64,000 nucleotides of DNA from Cyanophora paradoxa (taxonomy: Eukaryota; Glaucocystophyceae; Cyanophorales; Cyanophoraceae), in the NCBI GenBank assembly GCA_004431415.1, contig QPMI01000533.1, forward strand, positions 310,001-374,000. The letters are read 5' to 3'. The notes under the pieces were generated by a model. The model was given only the letters and a program-made list of their open reading frames with translations. It was not told the DNA's origin and searched no databases. How positions within the stretch are numbered: position 1 is the stretch's first letter; each line of letters begins with the position of its first letter. This document shows, piece by piece, positions 1 to 7,492 of the stretch. The translations under genes were made by a program, and so were the position numbers.

Positions 1-1114
1 GCGCGCCCGACGCGTCGACACGCTTGTTCTTGCGGTCGTCTTTGCGATCACGGTCGTCCCGATCGTCGCGATCGTCCCGGCGGCGGTCGCGATCGTCCTT
101 GCGATACTTGCGGCGGCGATCGTCGCGATCGTCCTCCGAGTCGCTGCGCCGGTCCGTCCGCCGATCACGGTCGCGCTCGCTACGCTTCTCATGGACTGCA
201 GCGATGGCGGCGGCCCGCGCCTCGACCATCTGATGGAAGATGACGGGATCGACTGTTGCGGGGGTAGACGACACTTGGACGCCGGCGTTGGCCTGGACGG
301 GTGCGCTGTTGCCGCTGTTGACGTCGTCCGTGCCCCCGTTTATGCCGATCGGCAGGCTGTTTGCTCCCGTACCGAACTGAATGTTGTGGATGCGGCCGTG
401 GAGGGGTACACCATTCTTGGGCACGTTGAGGGAGTTGACGGCCTGGACACGCCGCGAGAACTTGCTGGTGCTCACGCGTTTGGCGATGTACTCTGCCCAC
501 TGATCGGGGTCCTCCTTGTGCTCACGAGCTGCCTTTTCCGCCAGATCGAAGAGGTCGATGTTCGAGATGAGGGCCTCTGTCATCTCGTAGACGAGCACGG
601 CGTCCGGCATCACGTGCTCAAGCTGCAGCAACGCGCGTGTCTCAACGGTACGTTGCTTGTAGTCCTTGATGTCGGCGGGGATGAGCATTGACTTCGTTGC
701 CAGCTTCATGCCCTCGTTGAAGATGCGCTGCTTCATCAAGGTCTGGGGATTGTAGACGTTGGCGTACTCGCGGATGAGGACCGTTCGCATATCCTCGTAG
801 GACATGTCAGGACGTAGCTCGCGGCGCAGCGCCTGTAGAGGCGTGCCCTCAGCTTGTAGCATTGCCTTGTACAACGACTGAGCTTTAACAGTCTCTTTAT
901 CGGCGATGGTAGAGCTGTCGATGTTGTGCGTCCAGTCGTGGAACAGACTCAGATAGCCCAACACATCACTGTCCTTCTGGGGCACAGGCGGCGGGTATTG
1001 ATTGATTACATTCGTATAGGCGGAATTCGCAGCGATCGACTGCATGGCGGCGGCGTGGTCGCGATTGACAGCGAGCGACTTGTTCACGATGCGCCTCATG
1101 AAGGAATGACTCAT
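1..1114 (-). CDS. Partial ORF with Arg/Asp-rich tail, possibly retroelement Gag-like
   Basis: An open frame starts at the ATG at 1114 and runs without a stop to the window edge (371 codons), so its C-terminus is missing. The first ~260 residues are mostly helical-looking with an even mix of charged and hydrophobic residues. Then comes a Gly/Asn/Ser-rich stretch, followed by an Arg/Asp repeat tail (RDRRRDDRDD type). A helical domain followed by a basic tail is the general build of retrotransposon Gag proteins, but no zinc knuckle and no diagnostic motif is seen, so this is inference. The AT-rich motif shared by the viral genes to the right is absent upstream. The ATG overlaps the stop of the preceding small ORF (ATGA). 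It may mark a separate element abutting the virus-like region. Confidence 0.4.
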   Translation of the reverse strand, partial: MSHSFMRRIVNKSLAVNRDHAAAMQSIAANSAYTNVINQYPPPVPQKDSDVLGYLSLFHDWTHNIDSSTIADKETVKAQSLYKAMLQAEGTPLQALRRELRPDMSYEDMRTVLIREYANVYNPQTLMKQRIFNEGMKLATKSMLIPADIKDYKQRTVETRALLQLEHVMPDAVLVYEMTEALISNIDLFDLAEKAAREHKEDPDQWAEYIAKRVSTSKFSRRVQAVNSLNVPKNGVPLHGRIHNIQFGTGANSLPIGINGGTDDVNSGNSAPVQANAGVQVSSTPATVDPVIFHQMVEARAAAIAAVHEKRSERDRDRRTDRRSDSEDDRDDRRRKYRKDDRDRRRDDRDDRDDRDRKDDRKNKRVDASGA

Positions 1115-1470
1115 GATGATGAAGCTTGAGGCACGTCGGGAGAATCGAAGATCGGCGAGCCGAAGACGGACGGGGTCGGGGCAGTGGCCGACGGGGTCGG
1201 GAGCGAGCACAGGATGAACTCGCCGTTGACAGGCGAGGTCGGGAACTGGTCGCCGCCGACTACGATTGCGCGACGCGTAGCGGTAGGCGGAGTGAGCTCC
1301 GAGTGGTAGAGAGGCTTGGTCGGTTCGTTGCTCCGAATGAAGCCGGTGCAGCCCCCATGCGCGGCTAAGGGAAGCACGCCCAGTGCAGACCTGAGCAGGC
1401 AGGTTGATGGCAAGAGGCTGAGCAGCACCAGTGCGACGGAGCAGCAGAGTCTCGGTAGGATTGAGTACAA
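1111..1470 (-). CDS. Small ORF with hydrophobic N-terminus, uncertain
   Basis: This is a 119-codon ORF. Its N-terminus (residues 7-27) is hydrophobic and signal-peptide-like, and the rest is Pro/Ser/Thr-rich. Its TGA overlaps the ATG of the next ORF as ATGA. It has no recognised domain and no upstream promoter motif. It could equally be leader sequence of the downstream ORF rather than a gene. Confidence 0.2.
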   Translation of the reverse strand: MYSILPRLCCSVALVLLSLLPSTCLLRSALGVLPLAAHGGCTGFIRSNEPTKPLYHSELTPPTATRRAIVVGGDQFPTSPVNGEFILCSLPTPSATAPTPSVFGSPIFDSPDVPQASSS

Positions 1471-1627
1471 AGGGAACAGATATAGCGCTAGACATAGCTA
1501 CAGCGAGGCTAGTCATAGTGCTAGGGCTATTCTGAGCGTGCTAAGATGGTCGCTGGACCAGATGGCAACGCGTACAAGGGTACAGGCCCAGAGGACAGGG
1601 CTAAATAAGGGAGCAGAGGCCAAGGGC

Positions 1628-1804
1628 CTAGCTAAGAGCTAGAGGACTAGCCGACGAGCCGAGCGAGTCGGGAAGTGGATGGCACATGCCCGGAAGGAAC
1701 TTGTTCACGATGCCGTCCATGTCGGCCTTCAGGTCGTTCTTCAGCGACTGGCGCTGCTTCTTAGAGCCCTCCCCAATGTCCATCATAGAGTGGCCCTTCG
1801 TCAT
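1628..1804 (-). CDS. Small hypothetical viral protein (58 aa), possibly truncated
   Basis: A 58-codon ORF lies just downstream of the capsid gene in the same direction. The viral AT-rich motif (AAATTTTCCCA, 1829-1840 on the minus strand) sits about 25 nt before the ATG, which supports it as a real gene. The first 40 residues are hydrophilic (Lys, Gln, Asp, Gly). The last ~15 (LGSSASPLALS) look like read-through into unrelated sequence, so the true C-terminus may have been lost at a junction near 1.65 kb. No function can be assigned. Confidence 0.45.
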   Translation of the reverse strand: MTKGHSMMDIGEGSKKQRQSLKNDLKADMDGIVNKFLPGMCHPLPDSLGSSASPLALS

Positions 1805-1883
1805 CGCGCCTCGGTTAGGATCCCAGTGGGAAAATTTATTGGTTCACATCGGCCTACCAAGCACACCCTGGCTAACAAGCAAT

Positions 1884-3254
1884 CTAATGGAAGCGGCGGT
1901 AGGCGCCGCCGTTGGTGAAGGTGATCTCGTTGTAGTAGCGGCAGTAGATGTCGGCCACGGGCTTGTCCGCGCCGTAGGTCTTGAGCGTGGTGAGCGTGAG
2001 CTCGATGGTCTTGAAGGCGCCCATGTCGAGGCCGCCGAACATCTTGGTGTTGTCGGCCACGTCCGTGCCGAAGGGGAGCGAGTAGATGAACTCCGTCCCG
2101 AACTGGCCCACGTTGCGGGGCTGGATGTCGCTGCTGTGCCCGTCGTGGGTCGCGAGGGTCGTGGGGGGCGTGTCGTTGCCCGACCACGGGTGCGGGTGCA
2201 GCGCGTCGGCCACGTCGGCCGCCGCCGTCCCGTCCATCGAGGTCACGCCCCGCAGCAGCTCGAGGTGCTTGCGCGCGGGGGCGTGCGTGTGCTCCTTGTG
2301 CGCGATGGCCGTGCGAAGGAAGTGCGCGTCGTGGTTCGAGCTGTCGAGCACCTTGATGTTGTCGCACTTCAGCTCGATCTTGTCGAGCGGGCGGAAGCGC
2401 CAGAAGTGCTCGCCGTTGTCGGTGTGCGGCTTGTCGCGCACCACGATGATCAGCTCGTAGCAGATTCCGGTGAAGGGCAGGCGGATGGCCTTGCCCGACT
2501 CGAACGAGACGTGGTAGTGCTGCACGTACTTGCCGGCCCACGTGAACGAGTTCGGGTGCAGCGCCAGCTCGCGCGAGTCAATGTGCACGTAGCGCAGGAT
2601 GAGCTTGGTGTCCAGGCTGACGGTGCTCGTCAGGTTGGTGTTGGTGTGCAGGCCGCCGTCCACGTACGAGGCCGTGATCTCCTTCTGCGAGGCGTAGGTG
2701 ATCTGCAGCTTCATGTCGTTTCCGGAGCAGCGGAGCTTGTGGAGCGGCACGGCGAACTTTCGACCGTGGCCCGTCGCGATGCGAATCGGTATGTACAGCG
2801 TGTTCGGGGCCTTGCCCCGGCGGCGCAGCGGCTGGTGCGCCCAGAGGTTGTTCACCATGTCGACGTGCTGGACGACGGACTTGTCGTCCTCGAACTCGCC
2901 GTAGATGGCGTCGTGGTGGCCGGTGTACTCGTGGATCAGCTGCGCGCCCACGAAGATCTTCACGTTCTTGAGCAGCACGTAGCCGGCCTTCGGGATGTAG
3001 AAGTGGTCCGCGTTCGTCAGCGCCGGCAGCGTCACCTTGAGCCAGGAGTCGTTGAACATCGGCGCCGAGTGCGGGATGACGATGTCGACGGTCTGGCTGA
3101 AGCTCACGCCCGACTGCACGGGGCTCACCTCGAGCACCTCGTCCACGAACGGCATCGCCGTGTCAAAGGTCTCGTGCACGTGCACCGACGCGTCGGAGCT
3201 GCGCAGCGAGTGGTGCAGGGCGGTCGTGGGGGTGGAGATGAGCGCGGAAGCCAT
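1884..3254 (-). CDS. Major capsid protein, double jelly-roll, NCLDV type
   Basis: The protein has 456 aa, the usual size for a Nucleocytoviricota double jelly-roll capsid protein, which trimerises to tile the icosahedral shell. The first jelly roll covers about residues 20-215. It includes a conserved-looking stretch where a proline-rich entry (GKAPNTLYIPI) is followed by KFAVPLHKLRCSGNDMKLQI, resembling the 'LPFWF...ALPLIALQYHEV' region of the family. The second covers about 225-456 and ends with the typical hydrophobic strands ELTLTTLKTYG and EITFTNGG. The ATG at 3254 follows the viral motif AAATTTTCTCAACG (3274-3286, minus). It lies between the 58-aa gene and the 656-aa gene, all on the minus strand. 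The frame is intact throughout. Family membership is confident; placement within the phylum needs a tree. Confidence 0.9.
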   Translation of the reverse strand: MASALISTPTTALHHSLRSSDASVHVHETFDTAMPFVDEVLEVSPVQSGVSFSQTVDIVIPHSAPMFNDSWLKVTLPALTNADHFYIPKAGYVLLKNVKIFVGAQLIHEYTGHHDAIYGEFEDDKSVVQHVDMVNNLWAHQPLRRRGKAPNTLYIPIRIATGHGRKFAVPLHKLRCSGNDMKLQITYASQKEITASYVDGGLHTNTNLTSTVSLDTKLILRYVHIDSRELALHPNSFTWAGKYVQHYHVSFESGKAIRLPFTGICYELIIVVRDKPHTDNGEHFWRFRPLDKIELKCDNIKVLDSSNHDAHFLRTAIAHKEHTHAPARKHLELLRGVTSMDGTAAADVADALHPHPWSGNDTPPTTLATHDGHSSDIQPRNVGQFGTEFIYSLPFGTDVADNTKMFGGLDMGAFKTIELTLTTLKTYGADKPVADIYCRYYNEITFTNGGAYRRFH

Positions 3255-3296
3255 GGTGGTTTAGGGGTGCGTTGAGAAAATTTTTTGGGTGGACGC

Positions 3297-5267
3297 CTAC
3301 GTTATTAGAGAGCGCGCCCCCCGTCTCGCTAGGTCCGCGTCGTACGCCTTCTTGCGGAGTGCGTCCGTGATCGCAGACCAGTCGCGTGTGCCGTTAAGAT
3401 AACCCAGGGCAAGTCCTTGGCCCAACATGAAGTAACGCTCTGGGTCCAAGTTCATGAGTTGCTGGGCCCGCTCCTCTACGCGCCGCACACGCTCCATAAA
3501 GGGGCCCTTTGCCGCAGATCCGAGCGGGTCCGCTTCTCGCTCAGCTTCGAAGAATTTCACGACATCCCCGCCCAGGTCCGAAATATCACGGTGCTGCTCT
3601 GCTATCCGTGCCTGTGCCTTGTTGACTCCAGCTGCCTGGGCATGGGCTATCGATGCCAGTTGGTTGTAATCGATTTCTTCTGCAAGGTATTTCGCAACGG
3701 CGGCGTCCCCTGCAGCGCGCGCGATTTCGGGCGATACGCTCACAAGGAATCCCTCCCGGCGAGCCCGATTGGCCGCGCGCTCCGCTTCCGTCTCCTCGTC
3801 CATGGGATCGTCTGGACTGGCTGGATTGCCTGGAGCACCGGAGCGAAGTTTCTTCAGCAGCCCCGCACGGCGAGCTTCTGTCGCCTCTTTCACCTTCTTG
3901 GCGGCCAGTTCAAGCGCATCGTTTACGTCCATGGTCGCATACCCGGGTCTCCGCCCCATATCCTTGTACGCGGCCCTGCGCTTGTCCATGGCTTCCTTCT
4001 CGCGCGGGGACGAGGGGGCGATTTCTATCCCCGCGTTTGCGAGTTGAGCCTGGACGGCGACGGGCACCTGCTCGAGCACGGCCCTTGCCGCCGCAACAGC
4101 CACCGCCTCGGCCGCCACCACCTCTGGCGGGCGCGAGGGCCCCGCCTGCGGCTCGGGTGGCGGCGGGGGCGGCGGTGGGGGTGGAGGCGGGGGCTGCTGC
4201 TCCGCTGGGGGCGCCGACGACCGGGCCACCGTGTCCGGGGGCTGCGAGGGGCCGGGCTGCGGCTGCAGCGGTGGCGTCTTCGGCCCGGGGGGCGGAGGCG
4301 GCGGAGGCGGAGGCCCCGGAGGCGGGGCCCCCCCTTCGTCGTCGGAGTCTGACTCGATCATTTCGTCTCTGGGTTCCTTGGACGGTAGGGCCTTCTGAAT
4401 GAGGGCCTCGCGCGCGCCCTTGCCCGCCTTGATTGCTCTGCCCATGGCCGCCTCCGGGAAACTGGCCTCGATGGCCTCGTTGTCCCCGTCCGTGATGCGC
4501 ACCTTCTGCTCGCGGCGGGCCTTGATGTACTTTTCCTTGTCCATCCGCTTCTTCGCCCGTCGCCTCTCCCTGGGCACGTCGCGCTGGCGGCTCTCGTCCG
4601 GCCCCGGCCCCTCGCTGTCCGAGCTCGAGGGCGGCTCGGCCTGGGCGAAGGGCTGGCGCGTGTTGCGGTTCGCGTAGTCGGGGTCGTACCTCCCTCCGAT
4701 CAGCTCCTCGGGCTTCTTGTTCTCGCGCGCGTAGATGCTCGTGGGCTTGAACTCCTCGCCGTTGATGATGTACTTGTAGTAGTAGTACGCATCCTCGAGG
4801 TTCATCGGCCCCAGCGTCTCGAGGCGCTTCTTGCGCTTCAGGAATTCGGTGATCTGATCCTCCTTCGACTTGCAGAACTCCCGCACGCCCGGCAGCACCG
4901 TCAGGTTCTTGCCGTCCACGTCGCAGGCGCCCGCTCCCTTGGCCTTCAGGTTCGCGGTGAAGGCCGACTGGCCCATCAGCCAGGCGCGGAAGCCCTCCTC
5001 GTACTCCTCGTCGAGGCTCGACTCCATCTGCTGGAACTTGTTGATGTAGTACGCGTTGGCGATGGCCTGCGCCTCCACCTCGGCGAGCTTGTCCGATTGA
5101 TCGCGCTCCTCGAACCGAATTTCCGGCGTGGCCCTCGCCAGCGCCGTCTTCATCAGCTGCTGAAAGTGCGCGTACTTGTCGCTCTCGAAGGGCGTGATGT
5201 GCGAGTCCCCGCCCCCCGGGATCGCGAGCACGTTGCGCGGCGCGAAACGCGAGGCGAGCCCCCTCAT
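3297..5267 (-). CDS. Large Pro-rich viral protein, unknown (656 aa)
   Basis: I do not recognise this protein. The N-terminal ~190 residues are mixed charge and look folded (many Glu, Lys, Tyr; a YYYYKY patch near residue 160). A Lys/Arg-rich stretch follows (residues ~225-260, RRAKKRMDKEKYIKARREQK). A long low-complexity segment contains poly-proline runs (around residues 310-330 and 350-375) and repeated PQPGPSQPP-type units. The C-terminal ~250 residues are Ala/Glu/Arg-rich and probably helical. The start codon overlaps the stop of the 92-aa gene as ATGA, so the two may be translated by termination-reinitiation. It sits next to the capsid gene, which suggests a virion or packaging role, but this is only context. 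Confidence 0.7.
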   Translation of the reverse strand: MRGLASRFAPRNVLAIPGGGDSHITPFESDKYAHFQQLMKTALARATPEIRFEERDQSDKLAEVEAQAIANAYYINKFQQMESSLDEEYEEGFRAWLMGQSAFTANLKAKGAGACDVDGKNLTVLPGVREFCKSKEDQITEFLKRKKRLETLGPMNLEDAYYYYKYIINGEEFKPTSIYARENKKPEELIGGRYDPDYANRNTRQPFAQAEPPSSSDSEGPGPDESRQRDVPRERRRAKKRMDKEKYIKARREQKVRITDGDNEAIEASFPEAAMGRAIKAGKGAREALIQKALPSKEPRDEMIESDSDDEGGAPPPGPPPPPPPPPGPKTPPLQPQPGPSQPPDTVARSSAPPAEQQPPPPPPPPPPPPPEPQAGPSRPPEVVAAEAVAVAAARAVLEQVPVAVQAQLANAGIEIAPSSPREKEAMDKRRAAYKDMGRRPGYATMDVNDALELAAKKVKEATEARRAGLLKKLRSGAPGNPASPDDPMDEETEAERAANRARREGFLVSVSPEIARAAGDAAVAKYLAEEIDYNQLASIAHAQAAGVNKAQARIAEQHRDISDLGGDVVKFFEAEREADPLGSAAKGPFMERVRRVEERAQQLMNLDPERYFMLGQGLALGYLNGTRDWSAITDALRKKAYDADLARRGARSLIT

Positions 5268-5542
5268 TTGCTCTTCTTAGGGGCTGGCTTTGAAATTTTA
5301 TCGGTCTTGGCCTTGTCTTCCTTCCCGTCCTTCTTATCGGCCCCCTTCTTCCCCTGCTTCGTCGGGCGCATCGCCACGAATATTTCGCCGGGCGAGACGT
5401 CCTCGTACAGCGGCTTCGGCCCCTTAGGAAATTCGGGCGGCCCCTTCAGCTTCTCCTTCGCCTCCTTCACCTCGGCCTTGGTGGGCCGCTCCTGCCCGTT
5501 CGTGGGCGCCTTTTTCGCGGGCTTCTTCTGCGCCTCCGGCAT
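5264..5542 (-). CDS. Small Lys/Pro-rich viral protein (92 aa)
   Basis: This is a very basic, proline-rich and probably disordered protein (KKPAKKAPTNGQ near the start, KPAPKKSK at the end). The viral motif ATTTTTCTGG (5555-5566, minus) lies ~15 nt before the ATG. Its stop overlaps the start of the 656-aa gene (ATGA). The composition would fit a nucleic-acid-binding or core protein, but no domain is visible. Confidence 0.6.
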   Translation of the reverse strand: MPEAQKKPAKKAPTNGQERPTKAEVKEAKEKLKGPPEFPKGPKPLYEDVSPGEIFVAMRPTKQGKKGADKKDGKEDKAKTDKISKPAPKKSK

Positions 5543-5544
5543 GT

Positions 5545-5883
5545 TTACCCATCACCAGAAAAATATGGGTTGGCGCCCCCGTACGTCTCGGGGAACTGCC
5601 TCTCCCACCTGCGCATGGCCGCGTCCCTCTGGTCGTCGAAGCTACGGTAGGCCGCGGCCCTCTGCCCCATCACGATTTGCCAGAGCCGTGCACGGACCTC
5701 GTCCTGCAGTCTGTACACCCAATCGCGAATGTTCTCGACGATATCCGTCGGCAGCGTGGCCAACCCCGCCTTGATCTCGGGTACATCCGTGGGATCCTCT
5801 TCGAGCGTAAGCTTCTGCATGCGAGCGCGCAGCATCTCAATTTGCGTATCGATTGGGGCCCAATAAGGGATAGATCGAGACAT
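5545..5883 (-). CDS. Hypothetical viral protein (112 aa)
   Basis: A soluble-looking, largely helical protein with no recognised domain. Residues 20-90 contain alternating charged and hydrophobic positions (QDEVRARLWQIVMGQRAAAY), possibly a short coiled coil. The ATG at 5883 is preceded by the viral motif TATTTCTCAGTG (5899-5910, minus). Only two bases separate its stop from the next ATG, as expected in a compact viral block. Confidence 0.65.
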   Translation of the reverse strand: MSRSIPYWAPIDTQIEMLRARMQKLTLEEDPTDVPEIKAGLATLPTDIVENIRDWVYRLQDEVRARLWQIVMGQRAAAYRSFDDQRDAAMRRWERQFPETYGGANPYFSGDG

Positions 5884-5895
5884 CGGGGTACGGGG

Positions 5896-6159
5896 TCACT
5901 GAGAAATAACACTGGGTCGGAAGAGGAGGTACCCCACCAGGATCCCCGCTATAATCCAGAGGGGCGACCAGTCGCGCTCCGCCGGCGCGCCCCCGGGCGT
6001 CACCATCAGCTGCCCCGCCCCGGGCCTGCGCAGGCCGTGCGTGCGGTGGTCCGCCCAGTGCGGGCGCGGGAACTGCTCCTGCGGCATGCGCTCGGGGTAG
6101 ATGCCGTCGAATCGGTTCTGCATTTGGTACATGTCCCTATCGAACAGCAGGGAGGCCAT
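5896..6159 (-). CDS. Small single-pass membrane protein (87 aa)
   Basis: The N-terminal ~65 residues are polar and Pro/Arg-rich. Residues ~67-80 (LWIIAGILVGYLLF) form one transmembrane helix close to the C-terminus, so the protein is tail-anchored. The viral motif GTATTTCTAAG (6179-6190, minus) lies ~20 nt upstream. Small tail-anchored proteins are common in virions with an internal membrane, which is typical of Nucleocytoviricota. A virion-membrane role here is inferred. Confidence 0.6.
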   Translation of the reverse strand: MASLLFDRDMYQMQNRFDGIYPERMPQEQFPRPHWADHRTHGLRRPGAGQLMVTPGGAPAERDWSPLWIIAGILVGYLLFRPSVISQ

Positions 6160-6385
6160 TTCTCAATTTGGGGAGGGACTTAGAAATACTGCCCGTGAGC
6201 TCCCTGTCGCGGATCCTGCGAAAATCCGCGAAGAGCCCGCGCGCGCAGCGCCTGCAGACGAGGCGGGCCCGCCCGCCCACGCGCGCCACCGAGATCTCGT
6301 GGCCGAACTGCAGGTGGCCCGGGAAGCAGGTGGGGGGGTAGTCGCAGACGAAGCAGTGGCAGGGGCAGTTGCGCCGCCGGATCAC
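6137..6385 (-). CDS. Small Cys-rich zinc-binding-like frame, GTG start or frameshift product
   Basis: This frame has a dense cysteine cluster (CPCHCFVCDY, then CRRC about 35 residues later) typical of a zinc-binding fold, while the other frame over the same bases is Pro/Leu noise. It has no ATG of its own. Reading back, it enters the 3' end of the DUF5679-like gene, whose ATGTGA stop region contains a GTG overlapping the TGA. It may start at that GTG by reinitiation, or be the C-terminal part of the upstream protein after a shift. It overlaps the start of the 87-aa gene by 23 bases. The coding frame is fairly clear but the start is not. Confidence 0.4.
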   Translation of the reverse strand: MIRRRNCPCHCFVCDYPPTCFPGHLQFGHEISVARVGGRARLVCRRCARGLFADFRRIRDRELTGSISKSLPKLRNGLPAVR

Positions 6386-6777
6386 ATCTGAATTGCAATC
6401 GCGGGCTCGCTCGCCGCCTTCCTCGGCGCGCGCTGGCGCTTGGGCTGGGCCTCGAGCGGGCTCGGGTCGCCCTCCGCGGGGGCCGCCTTGGCCTTCTGCC
6501 GGGGCGCCGCGGGGGGCTTCGGGGCCGTAGGGGCTGCCGGTGCCTGGCTCGAGCCGGCGGCCGGGCCAGCGGCGTCGGTCACCTGCGGGCGCTGCGGCGG
6601 CGGGCTGGTCTCCCGGGCCCCCTCCTCGAGGACCCGGCGCATGAAGCGCGAGACGCGGCCGCTGCATTGCGTGCAGGAGCCGACGGCCACCTGGCGGTTG
6701 TTCTTGCTGGTACGCACCTCGACGTTGGCGAGCTTGGTGTTGGAGCGGCACTTGAAGCAGTAGTGGGCGTGCTCCAT
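6382..6777 (-). CDS. DUF5679-like zinc protein with Pro/Ala-rich tail (131 aa)
   Basis: Residues 1-48 carry a short zinc-ribbon: CFKC near residue 8 and CTQC near residue 37, followed by GRVSRFM. This resembles the DUF5679 domain frequent in large DNA viruses. The rest (50-131) is Pro/Ala/Lys/Arg-rich and probably disordered. The viral motif ACTTTTTTCTGAAGG (6806-6818, minus) lies ~30 nt upstream of the ATG. The function of DUF5679 is unknown to me; nucleic-acid binding is plausible. Confidence 0.65.
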   Translation of the reverse strand: MEHAHYCFKCRSNTKLANVEVRTSKNNRQVAVGSCTQCSGRVSRFMRRVLEEGARETSPPPQRPQVTDAAGPAAGSSQAPAAPTAPKPPAAPRQKAKAAPAEGDPSPLEAQPKRQRAPRKAASEPAIAIQM

Positions 6778-6786
6778 GGGATCTAG

Positions 6787-6948
6787 CTACGGGTGTAGAC
6801 AGCCTTCAGAAAAAAGTGCGTAGTAGCGGACGGCGCACCGGGGGCAGCAGACGTAGACGCCCGCCTTGAGCACCCAGCCGCGCTTGGTCTGGGGCAGGCG
6901 GCAGATTTCGCAGCAGAGGGGCCTCGGCTTACGGCATGACGATCCCAT
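6787..6948 (-). CDS. Very small zinc-ribbon-like protein (53 aa)
   Basis: The ATG at 6948 is chosen over an upstream in-frame ATG at 6972 because the viral motif (GATTTCTGGAGG, 6959-6970, minus) lies between them. The protein has C-x2-C near residue 13 (CCEIC) and C-x2-C near residue 34 (CCPRC), the spacing of a small zinc ribbon. The function is unknown. It is the third of three small cysteine-rich proteins encoded in a row here. Confidence 0.55.
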   Translation of the reverse strand: MGSSCRKPRPLCCEICRLPQTKRGWVLKAGVYVCCPRCAVRYYALFSEGCLHP

Positions 6949-6978
6949 CTGCGGGCCCTCCAGAAATCGCAACGGGAA

Positions 6979-7455
6979 TCACACCGGATTGAGCGCGGCG
7001 TAGAGCGCGATCAGGTAGGCGTCGCAGAGGTCGTCGAGCTTGCCGTTTCGATCCGCGATGTCGGCGAGCTCGGCGGGTACGAGGTCGCGGCACTTGTCCA
7101 CGGCGCCCCGCTTGCGCTCCTTGTAGCTCGGGTTCGAGATCTTGAAGAAGTGCTTGATGGCGCGCGGGCTCACGATCCGCGCACGCCCGTACAGGAGGGC
7201 GTGGAGCGTGCACTCGATGCAGCGATTGATTCCCGTCCTCTGGCCCTCGATCGCGATCTGGTCGGGAAGGCCGAAGGCGCTATGGCCGCGAGTAACCTCC
7301 ACCAGGCGCGCCACAAGGCGGCCACAGCAGCGCGCAGACGGGAAGAGGGCGATCTTCTGCCAGTCGAGAATCTGGGATTCCTTTGTCTGCGGATCGAATT
7401 CGATGAGGCACCATGCGAAATTGATGACCCCCACATCCACGCCGAGGATCTTCAT
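6979..7455 (-). CDS. RuvC-like Holliday junction resolvase (poxvirus A22-type)
   Basis: The protein has 158 aa, a normal length for the family. The RNase H-fold start is clear: hydrophobic strand MKILGVDVGV with catalytic Asp7. The second acidic residue, Glu70, sits at the end of strand QIAIEGQ. The C-terminal acidic pair is in GKLDDLCDAYLIA (Asp141, Asp142, Asp145). Such enzymes cleave four-way junctions to resolve replicated viral DNA, and homologues occur across Nucleocytoviricota. The ATG at 7455 is preceded by AGATTTTCTTGC (7466-7480, minus), a motif shared with the divergent ATPase gene. All catalytic residues appear intact. Confidence 0.82.
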   Translation of the reverse strand: MKILGVDVGVINFAWCLIEFDPQTKESQILDWQKIALFPSARCCGRLVARLVEVTRGHSAFGLPDQIAIEGQRTGINRCIECTLHALLYGRARIVSPRAIKHFFKISNPSYKERKRGAVDKCRDLVPAELADIADRNGKLDDLCDAYLIALYAALNPV

Positions 7456-7465
7456 TCCAGGGTCG

Positions 7466-7480
7466 CAAGAAAATCTGAAT
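7466..7480. promoter_or_regulatory. Bidirectional viral promoter motif, resolvase/ATPase
   Basis: The sequence AAGAAAATCTGAAT lies midway between two divergent start codons only 37 bp apart. Read leftwards it gives AGATTTTCTTG for the resolvase; read rightwards it is a divergent form (AAATCTGAATG) before the ATPase. Confidence 0.55.
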
Positions 7481-7492
7481 GAAGGGGGTAAA

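Noticed and set aside
24-233. Arg/Ser-rich 69-aa ORF on plus
   Set aside because: It is the antisense reading of the Arg/Asp repeat tail of the minus-strand ORF.
1686-3275. 529-aa ORF on plus across the capsid gene
   Set aside because: Its His/Arg/Val/Leu-rich translation is a GC-driven shadow of the minus-strand capsid gene, which has clear capsid motifs.
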